From the IMG/VR virus record IMGVR_UViG_3300017917_005175, positions 1 to 58,649 of that record: a DNA stretch of 58,649 nucleotides. One strand, given 5' to 3'. Source of the DNA: a virus. A program made the position numbers and the translations under genes. Under the pieces are notes generated by a model. It did no database searches. It had not been told where the DNA came from and saw nothing but the letters and a program-made list of their open reading frames with translations. The first letter of the stretch is position 1. Each line of letters opens with the position of its first letter. Positions 17,191 through 25,403 of the stretch are shown one piece after another.

Positions 17191-17948
17191 TCTTTTACCT
17201 TTTCTAGAAAAAGACTAGACATTGATGACCATATTCTTATTATATTATAAGAATTATTTTTTGCAAATACAAAACTGTTTTTATCTAGCATGTATTGTTT
17301 TTTCATTCTGTTGGAAATAAAATGTAGCTCTGGATTACCATGCCAGAAGTCTCCATCGAATTCTAGAATTAAATTTAATTTTTCTATATAAAAATCATAT
17401 ACGTGATAAAAATCATTTATTTTAAAATTTCTTTCTACTTTTTCAAAAATAGAATTCAATTGCATAAAAAAATCATCTTCTTGCTTAGATGTTTTTCTAA
17501 TTTTTGAACTTTCTTTTGATTTAGCTTCTCTCATTTTAATAGACATTTCTCTTTTTTCGTCTTCTGATTTTTTATGCATTGCATTAATATGAATATTTAA
17601 TCCTGCTTTTGATTTAAATTCAATATTACAAATTTCACACATGCATGTTTCTTTTTTATGACCACATGTAGATTTATGTGCCCTTAAAGAAGTGTTTGTT
17701 TTGTATATTTTTTGACATCGATCGCATTCAAAATTTCCTTCATGTCTAGAGTTTTCGGCTAAAGCAGCAATTCTATTTTTTTCTTTTGTTTCTTCTGACC
17801 TTTTAAAACTTAATTTCTTTCTTGTTTCTTCTGTAAAAAACTGAGATGTCCCAAATTGCTTTAAATATTTTATTCTGCAATCATGAGAACAGAACTTTTT
17901 CTGTTTTTTTAAGGCCTTCGAGCAAATTATGCATTCTTTTAATTTCAT
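17112..17948 (-). CDS. Vsr-like homing endonuclease between split-intein halves
   Basis: A free-standing endonuclease gene lodged between the two halves of dnaE. The N-terminus has Cys/His fingers (CIICSKAL with FCSHDC, CDRCQKIYKTNTSLRAHKS, CEICNIEFKSKAGLNIHINA). The C-terminal domain has the E-x-D-x-D-x-x-H nuclease signature LILEFDGDFWHGNPE typical of the very-short-patch-repair-like homing endonucleases known from fractured phage genes. ATG at 17948 (MKLKEC) is chosen over 17966 because GGAAGG lies just upstream. The last 26 codons run out of frame over the C-intein coding sequence. The expected role is cutting intein-less dnaE alleles at the insertion site so the element spreads. Target site unproven. 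Confidence 0.88.
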   Translation of the reverse strand: MKLKECIICSKALKKQKKFCSHDCRIKYLKQFGTSQFFTEETRKKLSFKRSEETKEKNRIAALAENSRHEGNFECDRCQKIYKTNTSLRAHKSTCGHKKETCMCEICNIEFKSKAGLNIHINAMHKKSEDEKREMSIKMREAKSKESSKIRKTSKQEDDFFMQLNSIFEKVERNFKINDFYHVYDFYIEKLNLILEFDGDFWHGNPELHFISNRMKKQYMLDKNSFVFAKNNSYNIIRIWSSMSSLFLEKVKECLQKQEKLELIQLEEVVRKEFSILA

Positions 17949-17976
17949 ATAACCTTCCAAGAGCATTTAAATTTAA

Positions 17977-20671
17977 TTATTTATTTAACCCAATTAATTT
18001 ATCGTTTTCTGTTAATTCTTCTGCTTTAATCCAACCTCTTTGTGTCAAAACTTTATGATCAGGTGTTAATTCTATTTCACCTTCTTCTGTTTCAATAATA
18101 ATTGTTTCTTTTTCACCTTGATCCCAGAATTGTACGATTTTATCTTTTTCAAATGATTTTGTATCATTGTTATATGACATAAGATTTAAATCCATTTTAT
18201 TGTTTACAATTTCTTCAATTGTAATTTCACCTTTATCTGTTAATACTTTTGTATCTCCTGCTAAACAGAAAAACCCATATGTCGGTCCTAATACTTCTTC
18301 AATCACAGGATGAATATATTCAGGATTTTTTCTTTTGGCTTCTTCTTTAACTTTAACATATTTTTTATGAACATTTGCTTTTAAAGGACCAGGACGATAA
18401 ATTGCTGTTACTGCTGCCAGATCTTCAATGTTTTGAGGCTTGGCTTCCATAGCAAAGTTACGAGCACCTCTTTGAGCAAATTGAAAAATACCTGTAAAGT
18501 GACCGTCTTCATAAACATGTTTCCAAACCATAGGATCATCCTGTTTAACATATCTACAGTTTAAATGTTTATCAAAAAACTCTTTAATTTCGTTAAAGGA
18601 TGGTTCTCGTTTTGTTTCACGTTTTAAAATACGTCTAATGCAGTTTTCTACATCTCTTAATAATGTCAAACCTAAAAAGTCAAATTTAAGAAAACCATTG
18701 TCTTCAAGATTTCTAAAATTTAAACCTTCAGCCCAAGGTGTTTGTAATTCACCACGAACACCTACCATAGGTAATGTTTCTTCAAGTTCTTTAGGATCAG
18801 CAACAATAACACCACCAGCATGTCTACCAATCGATTTATTTTGTGCAAATAATGTCCTGATATGTTCTTCGACTTGTGGATATTTTTCCATAAATTCTTT
18901 GTATTTGGCACTATAAGCCATGCAGTCTTCATGCTTTAAAACGAAAACAGATTTTTCCATGCTTTCATCCATTGCATGATAAATTACTTCTTCTTGCAAA
19001 GGACCTGTAACAGCATTGACTTCTTCAAAAGGAACATTATGGAATTTTGAAATGTCCTTTACTAAAGATTTAAGCTTCAATGTATTAAAATTACTAACTG
19101 GAACAACTGCTTCTTCACCAAATAACTTTTGTGCAGCTTTAATTAATTCATCACGATTACCAGCGTCTGTATCGATATCAGGCCAATTTACACGATGGCG
19201 ACCTAAAAATCTATTCCAAAGAAGATTGTAAGGAATAGGATCAAGTTGCGTGATGCCTAATAAATAATTAACCAAAGATCCTGCGCCTGAGCCACGACCA
19301 GGTCCTAAAAATGTATGATTTTCAGCTTCTTTAAAGATCTTATACATTGTCAGAAAGTATGCTTCATGTCCAAGATATTTGATATCTGACAATTCTTCTT
19401 TTGCACGATCTACATAAACTTGATTGTCTGCCAAACCTTCTTTAACTAATGCATCTTTAACAAGATCAGTTAATTGCTGCATTGTTGTTCTATTAGGTAA
19501 ATCAGTTACAGGCAATTTAACCTTTGTGTCAATCCATGTGTCATCACACATTTCCCAAGCAATATCACTTGTTCTTTCAATTGCTTCTTTAACTAATCCT
19601 TCATTGCCTTTATAGAAATCAAATTCATTCCATGCTTGTTGAAATTCTTGCCACATTTGATCTGCGTTTTTAGGATACAGTTCACATTTTAAATCTTCAA
19701 ATTTAGGTAATTCATTTGCATTATTACTACCAATCCAGCCAAGCTGTTTATACATTTCTCTAGCTAACCATTTATCAGGAGAAGGATAATGACTATCACA
19801 TGTAGCGATTAGAGGAATACCTGTTAATTTATGATGTTCTAATAAATAATCATTAACCACATGTTGTTTTTCAAGCTTGTTGAATTGTAATTCCAAATGA
19901 AAGCCTTCACCAATGTATTGATGAAAACGATCTGTTAGATTTTTGAGTTCATTTTGAATTTGATCACGTGATTGACCATGAGCAACACCTCTTAAGATAC
20001 GATTAGAATAGATACCACCTAAACAAGCGGTCGAAACAATAAGATCAGAACCAAATTCTTTTAACATGTCAAAATCAATACGAGGATAACGATAGAAGCC
20101 TTCCTTGTATGACTTTTTAACCATAGTAAATAGATTAGCCAAACCTTTACGATTACGAGCAACAACAACAAGATGATAACGTCTTTTCCATTCATCGTCC
20201 ATGATGTTTAATGATTTTGTTTCATTTTCATCTTCAATAACAAGGCCACCAGCATCTGCATCATCATCTGCGTCAATGTCAATCTTTTTCTTTGCTAACT
20301 TTTCTGCTTCATTTGAAGACTTGGCATCTTTAATTGCTTGTTTATGTGCAGCATAATCAGAAGACCAGTCTTTAAGAGAAGGAACAAAATAACATTCTAC
20401 ACCATATAATTGTCTGTATTCTACACCTTTCTTTTGCAATTTAGCAGTATGACTTCTAGCATGAGCTAAACCATTGGCATTACCATGGTCAGTTAATGCC
20501 CAAGCGTTCATGCCATTTTGAAGGACAAAGTCAATATGTTCATGAGGATAACCTAAACCGTCATATGTAGACCATTCAGGAGAACGTTGAATGTGCATGT
20601 AAACCAACAAATTTGCTAGGCTTACCGCACACAACGTTCTCAAAAACCCCTTTGTGTTGTGTAGTTGTCAT
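17977..20671 (-). CDS. dnaE: DNA polymerase III alpha (DnaE), N-terminal part with N-intein; start needs +1 frameshift
   Basis: The catalytic half of the replicative polymerase. Numbered from the uninterrupted frame (888 codons from a TTG at 20643): PHP segment WALTDHGNANG near 48-58; palm GPGRGSGAGSLVNYLL (447-462); catalytic Asp489 and Asp491 in WPDIDTD; third Asp655 in KFDFLGL. The N-extein ends GPTYGFF, and a 96-residue N-intein begins at Cys793 (CLAGDTKVLT), with block B TPDHKVL. A better start is ATG at 20671, with AAAAGGAA upstream. Its 31 codons give KFVGLHAHSTFS, the expected PHP metal motif, then hit TGA; a +1 shift at TCC TGA joins it to the main frame (EWSTYDGLGYP). This is either programmed frameshifting or an indel. 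Ligated with the C-part it would be near 1207 residues. Confidence 0.9.
20576..20584 (-). other. Candidate +1 frameshift site (TTC TCC TGA) in dnaE
   Basis: On the minus strand the upstream frame reads TTC TCC TGA. Skipping the T of TGA continues as GAA TGG TCT, the frame of the rest of the polymerase. UCC UGA is the same shift codon/stop pair used by eukaryotic antizyme genes, and bacterial prfB uses the analogous CUU UGA. The upstream 31 codons encode a typical PHP beginning with HAH, so both frames look coding on either side of the junction. No stimulatory Shine-Dalgarno was seen immediately 5' of the site. A sequencing or natural indel is the alternative. Confidence 0.5.
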
Positions 20672-20680
20672 AAGAATTCC

Positions 20681-20698
20681 TTTTGGTTATAACCAAAA
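20681..20698. promoter_or_regulatory. 18-bp perfect palindrome before dnaE
   Basis: TTTTGGTTATAACCAAAA is a perfect 18-bp inverted repeat ending about ten nt before the dnaE ATG at 20671; on the minus strand its last bases form part of the AAAAGGAA ribosome binding site. It could be an operator for a dimeric regulator, or as RNA a hairpin masking the ribosome binding site. It lies in the AT-rich gap between dnaE and the 405-aa gene. Function inferred. Confidence 0.5.
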
Positions 20699-20776
20699 AT
20701 AAGGATAAAAAAATATATAAAATATTATAAAAATTAAGATTAAAAAATACAAGAAAAAATTTATAAATAGTTGAAA

Positions 20777-21994
20777 TTAAAACCAGTTAATTGTAACACC
20801 TGCATCCATAAAAGCTTTTAATCTGTAGAATAATTGTAAACTATCATCACCGTCTACATACATATCTTCTTGCCGTTCATAAATCCAAGATAAATCCTGT
20901 TTTTTTATAATTTCGCCATCGCTTATTTCTCCACGTAGCCATTTTTCAAATGTTTCTTTGGTTTTGAACCATCCGTCAGCTGTAGAGTCTGCCCATACAC
21001 TTTCTATTTTCCAGTTACCTACAACGATTTCACCTAAAACATGTGGCCAGTCAGGATCGTTATATTCTTCATCAGATGACCCTCCTAAGTAAGTATTTTT
21101 TCTTGCGTCTTCATAATCTTCAAAGTCTAAAATACTCATTTCGTTTTCATATTCATCTTCATATGACTTGACTGAACCTGCTTTTGAATATGCATTTGGC
21201 CATTTTCTTGCACCTGATGTTTTAAAAGATTTGTCATAATCATAACTGTCATTTGTTCTAAGATATTCATATTTCTTTTTAATTTCATTAAACTTGTTTC
21301 TAATATGTTCAGACATGTCTTTTGTTTCTATTCTTCCTGCATCCCATAATAGAAATTCACGATCATCAGGTTCTATGAAAGATTCATATTTTTCAAAAAA
21401 ATCTATAGGATTTAATTTGCTCCATACGTCAAGACCTGTAGGTTTTACTTTAGGATAATATCTGTATGTTGTCGTAGAAGAGTCATCGATTGCAGCATGT
21501 GTTATTCTTCTTGGCGAAAAATGTAAAAACATTCTTTTATTTGCTGCAGAGCCTAAAGCATCAGTAACTAATTTAGGTAGCATGTCTCTTAAATAAGAAT
21601 CAGTACTAACAGTGTCTGCATCTAGATTAATTAAACCATATGCAGACATTTCATTCTTGTTAATTGTTCCAGGTCGATATTGTCTTATTATATCTCTTGC
21701 GCATTGCTTCTGATCGTGATACGCTCTATATGAAAAAGCGACAGGATTATGTAATGCAATAACATTTTCAACAGGTCCATTTAGCCAATTCTGATCTGCG
21801 TGTTTATTAAACCATTTTTTGCCTTCTCTTCCTCTTCTATTATAAAGAGGAAAACCTTGCATTCCTTCTGGTGTTTTATCTCTAAATTTTTTAAATTCTT
21901 GATATTCTTCCCATGCTTTATTTCCAGGAACTCTTTTTGAAGTTGAAATTTCATTTAACAAATTTCGAATATATTTTTTAAGCAATATTGACAT
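20777..21994 (-). CDS. Tagged 405-aa protein, paralog of the 737-aa protein
   Basis: Starts MSILLKKYIRNLLNEISTSK, a leader ending L-N-E-I closely similar to that of its paralog. Shared blocks with the 737-residue protein are KKWFNKHADQNWLN, VIALHNPVAF, INKNEMSAYGLIN, SGARKWP and VVGNWKIESVW, in the same order, so the two are homologous over most of this shorter copy. The two copies flank the fractured dnaE locus. The family is not recognised. The leader suggests the mature protein starts near residue 15 after cleavage and travels inside the head. Its 3' region is followed by an unusually AT-rich upstream spacer of dnaE. Confidence 0.75.
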   Translation of the reverse strand: MSILLKKYIRNLLNEISTSKRVPGNKAWEEYQEFKKFRDKTPEGMQGFPLYNRRGREGKKWFNKHADQNWLNGPVENVIALHNPVAFSYRAYHDQKQCARDIIRQYRPGTINKNEMSAYGLINLDADTVSTDSYLRDMLPKLVTDALGSAANKRMFLHFSPRRITHAAIDDSSTTTYRYYPKVKPTGLDVWSKLNPIDFFEKYESFIEPDDREFLLWDAGRIETKDMSEHIRNKFNEIKKKYEYLRTNDSYDYDKSFKTSGARKWPNAYSKAGSVKSYEDEYENEMSILDFEDYEDARKNTYLGGSSDEEYNDPDWPHVLGEIVVGNWKIESVWADSTADGWFKTKETFEKWLRGEISDGEIIKKQDLSWIYERQEDMYVDGDDSLQLFYRLKAFMDAGVTINWF

Positions 21995-22007
21995 TTAAAT
22001 CTCTTTT

Positions 22008-22292
22008 TTATTTAATTATTTCCAAAATGTCATTTTTTGAAGCTAAACCTACAATTCTGTCTTCTAATTTACCTTCTTTAAAAAATAGCAGAGTAGGAAT
22101 ACTCATTACTTCAAATTTGGCAGCCAAGTCAGAAAATTGATCAATATTCAATTTTAAAATCTCGACTTGACCAGGCAATTCTGTTTTTAATTGATCAATA
22201 ATTGGTGACATTTTCTTACATGGCCCGCACCAATCTGCATAGAAATCAATTAAAACCTTATTGTTTTTTTCTAATACTTCTTTAATATCCAT
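22008..22292 (-). CDS. Thioredoxin
   Basis: A 94-residue thioredoxin with the redox motif Trp21-Cys-Gly-Pro-Cys25 in FYADWCGPCKKMSP and the cis-Pro region MSIPTLLFFKEG. It probably reduces the C-terminal cysteines of the phage ribonucleotide reductase alpha subunit encoded in the same window. Its start shares a base with the stop of the upstream 92-aa gene (TAATG), and AAGGAG lies immediately before, so translation is coupled. Slightly shorter than E. coli thioredoxin. Confidence 0.93.
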   Translation of the reverse strand: MDIKEVLEKNNKVLIDFYADWCGPCKKMSPIIDQLKTELPGQVEILKLNIDQFSDLAAKFEVMSIPTLLFFKEGKLEDRIVGLASKNDILEIIK

Positions 22293-22570
22293 TATTCAAT
22301 CTCCTTGTTGTAAAATAATTTTATCTCTTGTTCGATTTTTTGAAGATTATAGTTTTTATAATCTACACCAATAATTTTTCTAGTTGGTTTTGATTTTGAA
22401 TTGTACATACTAATATGAACCGTACTGCAATTTAAATTACATATATCCCAAATTGAAATGCGAGTATTCCCTGCACCTTCTAAAGCTGCAATGTATTCAT
22501 GACTATTGATTTGCTTAATATCAAACTTTAAATCTTTAAAAATTTGTACAAAAGGTTCAAGTTCTTGCAT
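22292..22570 (-). CDS. Unrecognised 92-aa protein
   Basis: A small complete frame between the thioredoxin and deoxyribosyltransferase genes, sharing TAATG junctions with both. It has two Cys in IWDICNLNCSTVHIS and a predicted alpha/beta composition. Its C-terminus YNKEIE is identical to that of the preceding gene because both 3' ends carry the same translation-coupling sequence. No family recognised. Context suggests a nucleotide-metabolism accessory, which is inference. Confidence 0.75.
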   Translation of the reverse strand: MQELEPFVQIFKDLKFDIKQINSHEYIAALEGAGNTRISIWDICNLNCSTVHISMYNSKSKPTRKIIGVDYKNYNLQKIEQEIKLFYNKEIE

Positions 22571-23112
22571 TATTCAATTTCTTTATTGTAGTTTTCTACA
22601 ATTAACCCGCCTACATTAAAGCATTCTTCAAAATAATTCTTTAATTCTTCAAGAGATGTGCAAACTTTAATGCCTGATCTGGATAACATCAAATTGAATT
22701 TTGCACCAGTTGGTAATCCTGCACAATAATAAACAATAGGTTTATCAAAAGCATATGCATAACCTGCTTCCCAGATGGTACCCATGTCTTTGTCTCGAGT
22801 ATTGACTAATAAGAAATCTGCTGTTCTAATATGATGACAATTACCTTCAAACACATTGTTTTGTACGTCTTGAGAAGCATCAGGAGGACATACAAAAATA
22901 CGTCTAGGTGCAGCTAAATCGATTTTTTCTGACAATGTGTCAAAGAAATTTTCTAAAGAAATCAGTTCATCATAAGCAACAGGATTAAACCAGCCAGAAG
23001 CAAGATAAACCTTCCATTTTTCAGAATTAATGTTGATAACTTCTTTGTCTAGTTTTCTAACAGTTGTGTTTTCAGTTAACATATATGCGTTTTCACTAAC
23101 TTTCTTAAGCAT
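22570..23112 (-). CDS. Nucleoside 2-deoxyribosyltransferase-like protein
   Basis: The frame is open to 23178, but ATG at 23112 (MLKKVSENAY) is preceded by AAGGAATTATT, giving 180 residues. The family pattern is clear: KVYLASGWFNPVAYDEL (substrate loop), HIRTADFLLVNTRDKDMGT (nucleotide site), and IWEAGYAYAFDKPIVYY, where the Glu of WEAGYAYA is the expected catalytic nucleophile. These enzymes exchange bases between deoxynucleosides, or hydrolyse deoxynucleoside monophosphates, for salvage. Substrate cannot be read from sequence. It is translationally coupled to the next two genes. Confidence 0.8.
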   Translation of the reverse strand: MLKKVSENAYMLTENTTVRKLDKEVININSEKWKVYLASGWFNPVAYDELISLENFFDTLSEKIDLAAPRRIFVCPPDASQDVQNNVFEGNCHHIRTADFLLVNTRDKDMGTIWEAGYAYAFDKPIVYYCAGLPTGAKFNLMLSRSGIKVCTSLEELKNYFEECFNVGGLIVENYNKEIE

Positions 23113-23168
23113 AATAATTCCTTTATATAAGAGTAATGGTGTTTCTATATTAAAATATTTTTTAAATT

Positions 23169-23408
23169 TTACATGCAAGATGTTTCAAATATAAACAGAT
23201 TTAATTTTTCATCAAATACTGCCCATTCTGCTTTTTGCAAAACTTGATTTAACCAATTTGTTATTGTAGATTTAATTGGTTCAATTTCTTTTTGTCTTTC
23301 AAATAATTCATAAAAAGTTGTTCTTTTGTCTAAGACTTTTTTCTGTAAGTCTTCGATCACTGTTTTTTGTTGCAATACATTTAATTCATTGTATTTTTTA
23401 AAATTCAT
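23169..23408 (-). CDS. Small helical protein, 79 aa
   Basis: A complete frame overlapping the start-proximal glycosylase gene by 11 nt at its 5' end, consistent with coupling. The sequence is helical and charged (NVLQQKTVIEDLQKKVLDKRT), with a Trp/Phe-rich second half. No family recognised. Retained because the overlap architecture is the same as for certain genes in this genome. Confidence 0.65.
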   Translation of the reverse strand: MNFKKYNELNVLQQKTVIEDLQKKVLDKRTTFYELFERQKEIEPIKSTITNWLNQVLQKAEWAVFDEKLNLFIFETSCM

Positions 23409-24228
23409 TTTGTTTTTTTCCTATAATTTGATGATCTGGAGACCAATGAGTCGTTCTTTTGTCTGGTGTTTCATCTCTAGAGACCTTATTTCCTATTGTA
23501 TCAATCTTTTTACCATATACATTAAAAAAGTCTGTTGACTCACCTTTGTCACTTTCTAAATTAAAATAATCTCTAATTGATGCTCCTCCGTTATTCAAGG
23601 ATAATTCACAGACTTTTTTAATGGAATATTTAAGGTCAATTAAATCTTGATCACCTAGATCTTCTAAGTTACACATAGGATAAATTTTTGATAGCCAAAG
23701 AGCTTCTGCTTTGATGTAATTTCCAATACCTGACAGGATGTCTTGTCTCATGAGAAAATCGCAAATGTTTAAAGAATTGTACTTTCTTAAGATTGAAACA
23801 AATTCGCCATCAGGAATATTTTCATTAACAACATCTCTACCTAATGATTTAATTTTAGATTGCAGTTTTTTGGCATCTTTAAAGAAACCAATTGTGCCAA
23901 AATTTCTAACATCGGTAAAATATAAAAACTCATTGTTTTCTAACTCAAATTTGATTTTTGCATGTTTTGTAAATCTTTTTGTCCAGCCGCCTGTCATGCC
24001 AAGAGTGCTAGTCATAATCATGTTATTTTCAAATTCAAACCATAAAAATTTGCCTTTGTTTAAGACTTGATTTATTTTAAGAGGTAAATTCTGAATAAAC
24101 TCCTGTGCATTTTCAGGATCTTTTTTAATATACCTACCTCCTAAAATTTGCAATGAAACCAGTGATTTTCCAGAGAGATATTGGTTTAAAGATTTTGCAA
24201 ATAGAGTAACTTCTACACCTTCTGGCAT
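23398..24228 (-). CDS. Fpg/Nei-family DNA glycosylase with zincless finger
   Basis: A base-excision repair glycosylase/AP lyase. The protein starts MPEGVEV, giving the catalytic Pro1-Glu2 after Met removal. The beta-sandwich domain includes LGMTGGW and FTDVRNFGTIGF. The helix-two-turns-helix is LMRQDILSGIGNYIKAEALW. The C-terminal hairpin VYGKKIDTIGNKV to PDKRTTHWSPDHQ retains the R-T-T-H catalytic-Arg region but has none of the four zinc cysteines, so it is a zincless finger as in NEIL1 and giant-virus Nei proteins. Length 276 is normal. The ribosome binding site AAAGGAAATTATT precedes ATG. Preferred lesion not predictable. Confidence 0.9.
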   Translation of the reverse strand: MPEGVEVTLFAKSLNQYLSGKSLVSLQILGGRYIKKDPENAQEFIQNLPLKINQVLNKGKFLWFEFENNMIMTSTLGMTGGWTKRFTKHAKIKFELENNEFLYFTDVRNFGTIGFFKDAKKLQSKIKSLGRDVVNENIPDGEFVSILRKYNSLNICDFLMRQDILSGIGNYIKAEALWLSKIYPMCNLEDLGDQDLIDLKYSIKKVCELSLNNGGASIRDYFNLESDKGESTDFFNVYGKKIDTIGNKVSRDETPDKRTTHWSPDHQIIGKKQNEF

Positions 24229-24276
24229 AATAATTTCCTTTGTTAAATAAAAATATTATAATAAAAATGAGTGTAT

Positions 24277-24882
24277 TTACAAGCAATTTTCTGTGTAATT
24301 GTCATATAAATAATCTAAAGACAGCATGAAAGTTTGGTATCTTTCAAATGAATAATTGGAAAAAATAATTTTATGATAAGTCAAAATGTAATTTTTAGCT
24401 GTTTCATAATCTATGTCTTTTATTTTTTTAATCAATAATATCTCTTCAAAAATAGAATCAAGCAGCAATAATTTTTCATCTTTTATTCCTAAAAGTTTTT
24501 TATTGAACATACTTTGCGTTTCAAAGATTAAGCCTATTAAAAATTCTTCTTTTATTTGAGTAATGTCTCTTAATTGCGCTAGCAGTTTAACGATATAATA
24601 TATTTTTATAGAAAGAAAATTGCATCCATCATCATCTTGCATAATGTTTGTAATCTGACTATCTAGTAAAAAACTATTTGACTTTTCAAAACTCAAATCG
24701 ATTTCATACATTGCGTGCGCATTTTTTAAAAAAGGAGAGTTATATTCTATTTGTTTTTCAATATGTTTTATTAGGCTTAAATCTTTGTTAAAAAAATATA
24801 ATTCTATTCCATCAAAGTCAATATTGATTGTTGCATTAAATTTTTCAAATAATCCTAATATGTTTATAATTTCATCGCCCAT
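24277..24882 (-). CDS. Unrecognised 201-aa protein, possible frameshifted N-terminus
   Basis: The frame begins at ATG 24882 (MGDEIINILGLFEKF) without a good ribosome binding site. Upstream, ATG at 24977 opens another frame (MLDHREIQRIKRVFDKKK) that reaches a run of nine A and then a stop. A -1 shift in that run would join it to the main frame as KKRFRSGEIIEELWDLMGDE, adding about 32 residues. The product is rich in Ile, Leu, Asp and Lys, with helices around residues 120-200. No family recognised. Confidence 0.65.
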   Translation of the reverse strand: MGDEIINILGLFEKFNATINIDFDGIELYFFNKDLSLIKHIEKQIEYNSPFLKNAHAMYEIDLSFEKSNSFLLDSQITNIMQDDDGCNFLSIKIYYIVKLLAQLRDITQIKEEFLIGLIFETQSMFNKKLLGIKDEKLLLLDSIFEEILLIKKIKDIDYETAKNYILTYHKIIFSNYSFERYQTFMLSLDYLYDNYTENCL

Positions 24883-24977
24883 TAGGTCCCATAGTTCTTC
24901 GATTATTTCACCAGACCTAAATCTTTTTTTTTATCAAAGACTCTTTTTATTCTCTGTATTTCTCTATGATCTAACAT
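24883..24977 (-). other. Possible N-terminal extension across an A9 tract
   Basis: The minus strand reads ATG TTA GAT CAT and continues coding-like for 18 codons up to GAT AAA AAA AAA GAT (A9 at 24924-24932). The zero frame stops shortly after, at TAA, while the -1 frame enters the downstream 201-aa gene without a stop. A_AAA_AAA is a known -1 slippery sequence and A runs also cause transcriptional slippage, but homopolymer indel error is equally plausible. Confidence 0.4.
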
Positions 24978-25017
24978 TTCAAACTTTCTACGTTAAATCA
25001 TAATTATTCATCTAAAA

Positions 25018-25392
25018 CTAATAATTTCCTTTAAGTCTGTCTCTAATGATCTTATCTTTCTTTTCAAACATTTGAAAGAAGTCATTTTCATTAAATCCTG
25101 CTAAAATCAAAAGAGAGAAGAAATAATTAAAAGAGTCCACGACTTCTTCTAAAAATTCATCTCTATCAATTTCAGGCATCTCTGTCGTTCTATGATCTTT
25201 CCAGTTTTTAAGATGTTGTAATGCTTCAAACATTTCTTCGACGCCTTTTAAGGCAATATCTCTAACATTGGATTGTGCATCTTTATTTGAAAGATTTACA
25301 GGCCACTCAACAGGATATGCATTAGGAAATTTAGCTCTAAGCATATGCATAAATTCTTCACGTCTCTTAAAAATACTTGATAGTCTATCCAT
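25018..25392 (-). CDS. MazG/dimeric dUTPase-like nucleotide pyrophosphatase
   Basis: An all-alpha NTP pyrophosphatase-like protein of 124 residues. The metal-binding helices show the family pattern: E-E-x-x-E in ALKGVEEMFEALQHL and E-E-x-x-D in FLEEVVDSFNYFFSLLI. This superfamily hydrolyses dUTP or other (d)NTPs to monophosphates. A trimeric dUTPase is also encoded in this window, so the substrate here may be a different nucleotide. It lies in a nucleotide-metabolism block with thyX. Confidence 0.75.
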   Translation of the reverse strand: MDRLSSIFKRREEFMHMLRAKFPNAYPVEWPVNLSNKDAQSNVRDIALKGVEEMFEALQHLKNWKDHRTTEMPEIDRDEFLEEVVDSFNYFFSLLILAGFNENDFFQMFEKKDKIIRDRLKGNY

Positions 25393-25403
25393 TTTTATTT
25401 CCT

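Noticed and set aside
17977-20643. TTG at 20643 as the true start of DnaE
   Set aside because: The first 22 codons in that frame do not resemble the PHP domain, whereas the ATG at 20671 has a ribosome binding site and encodes the HAH motif, although it needs a frameshift.
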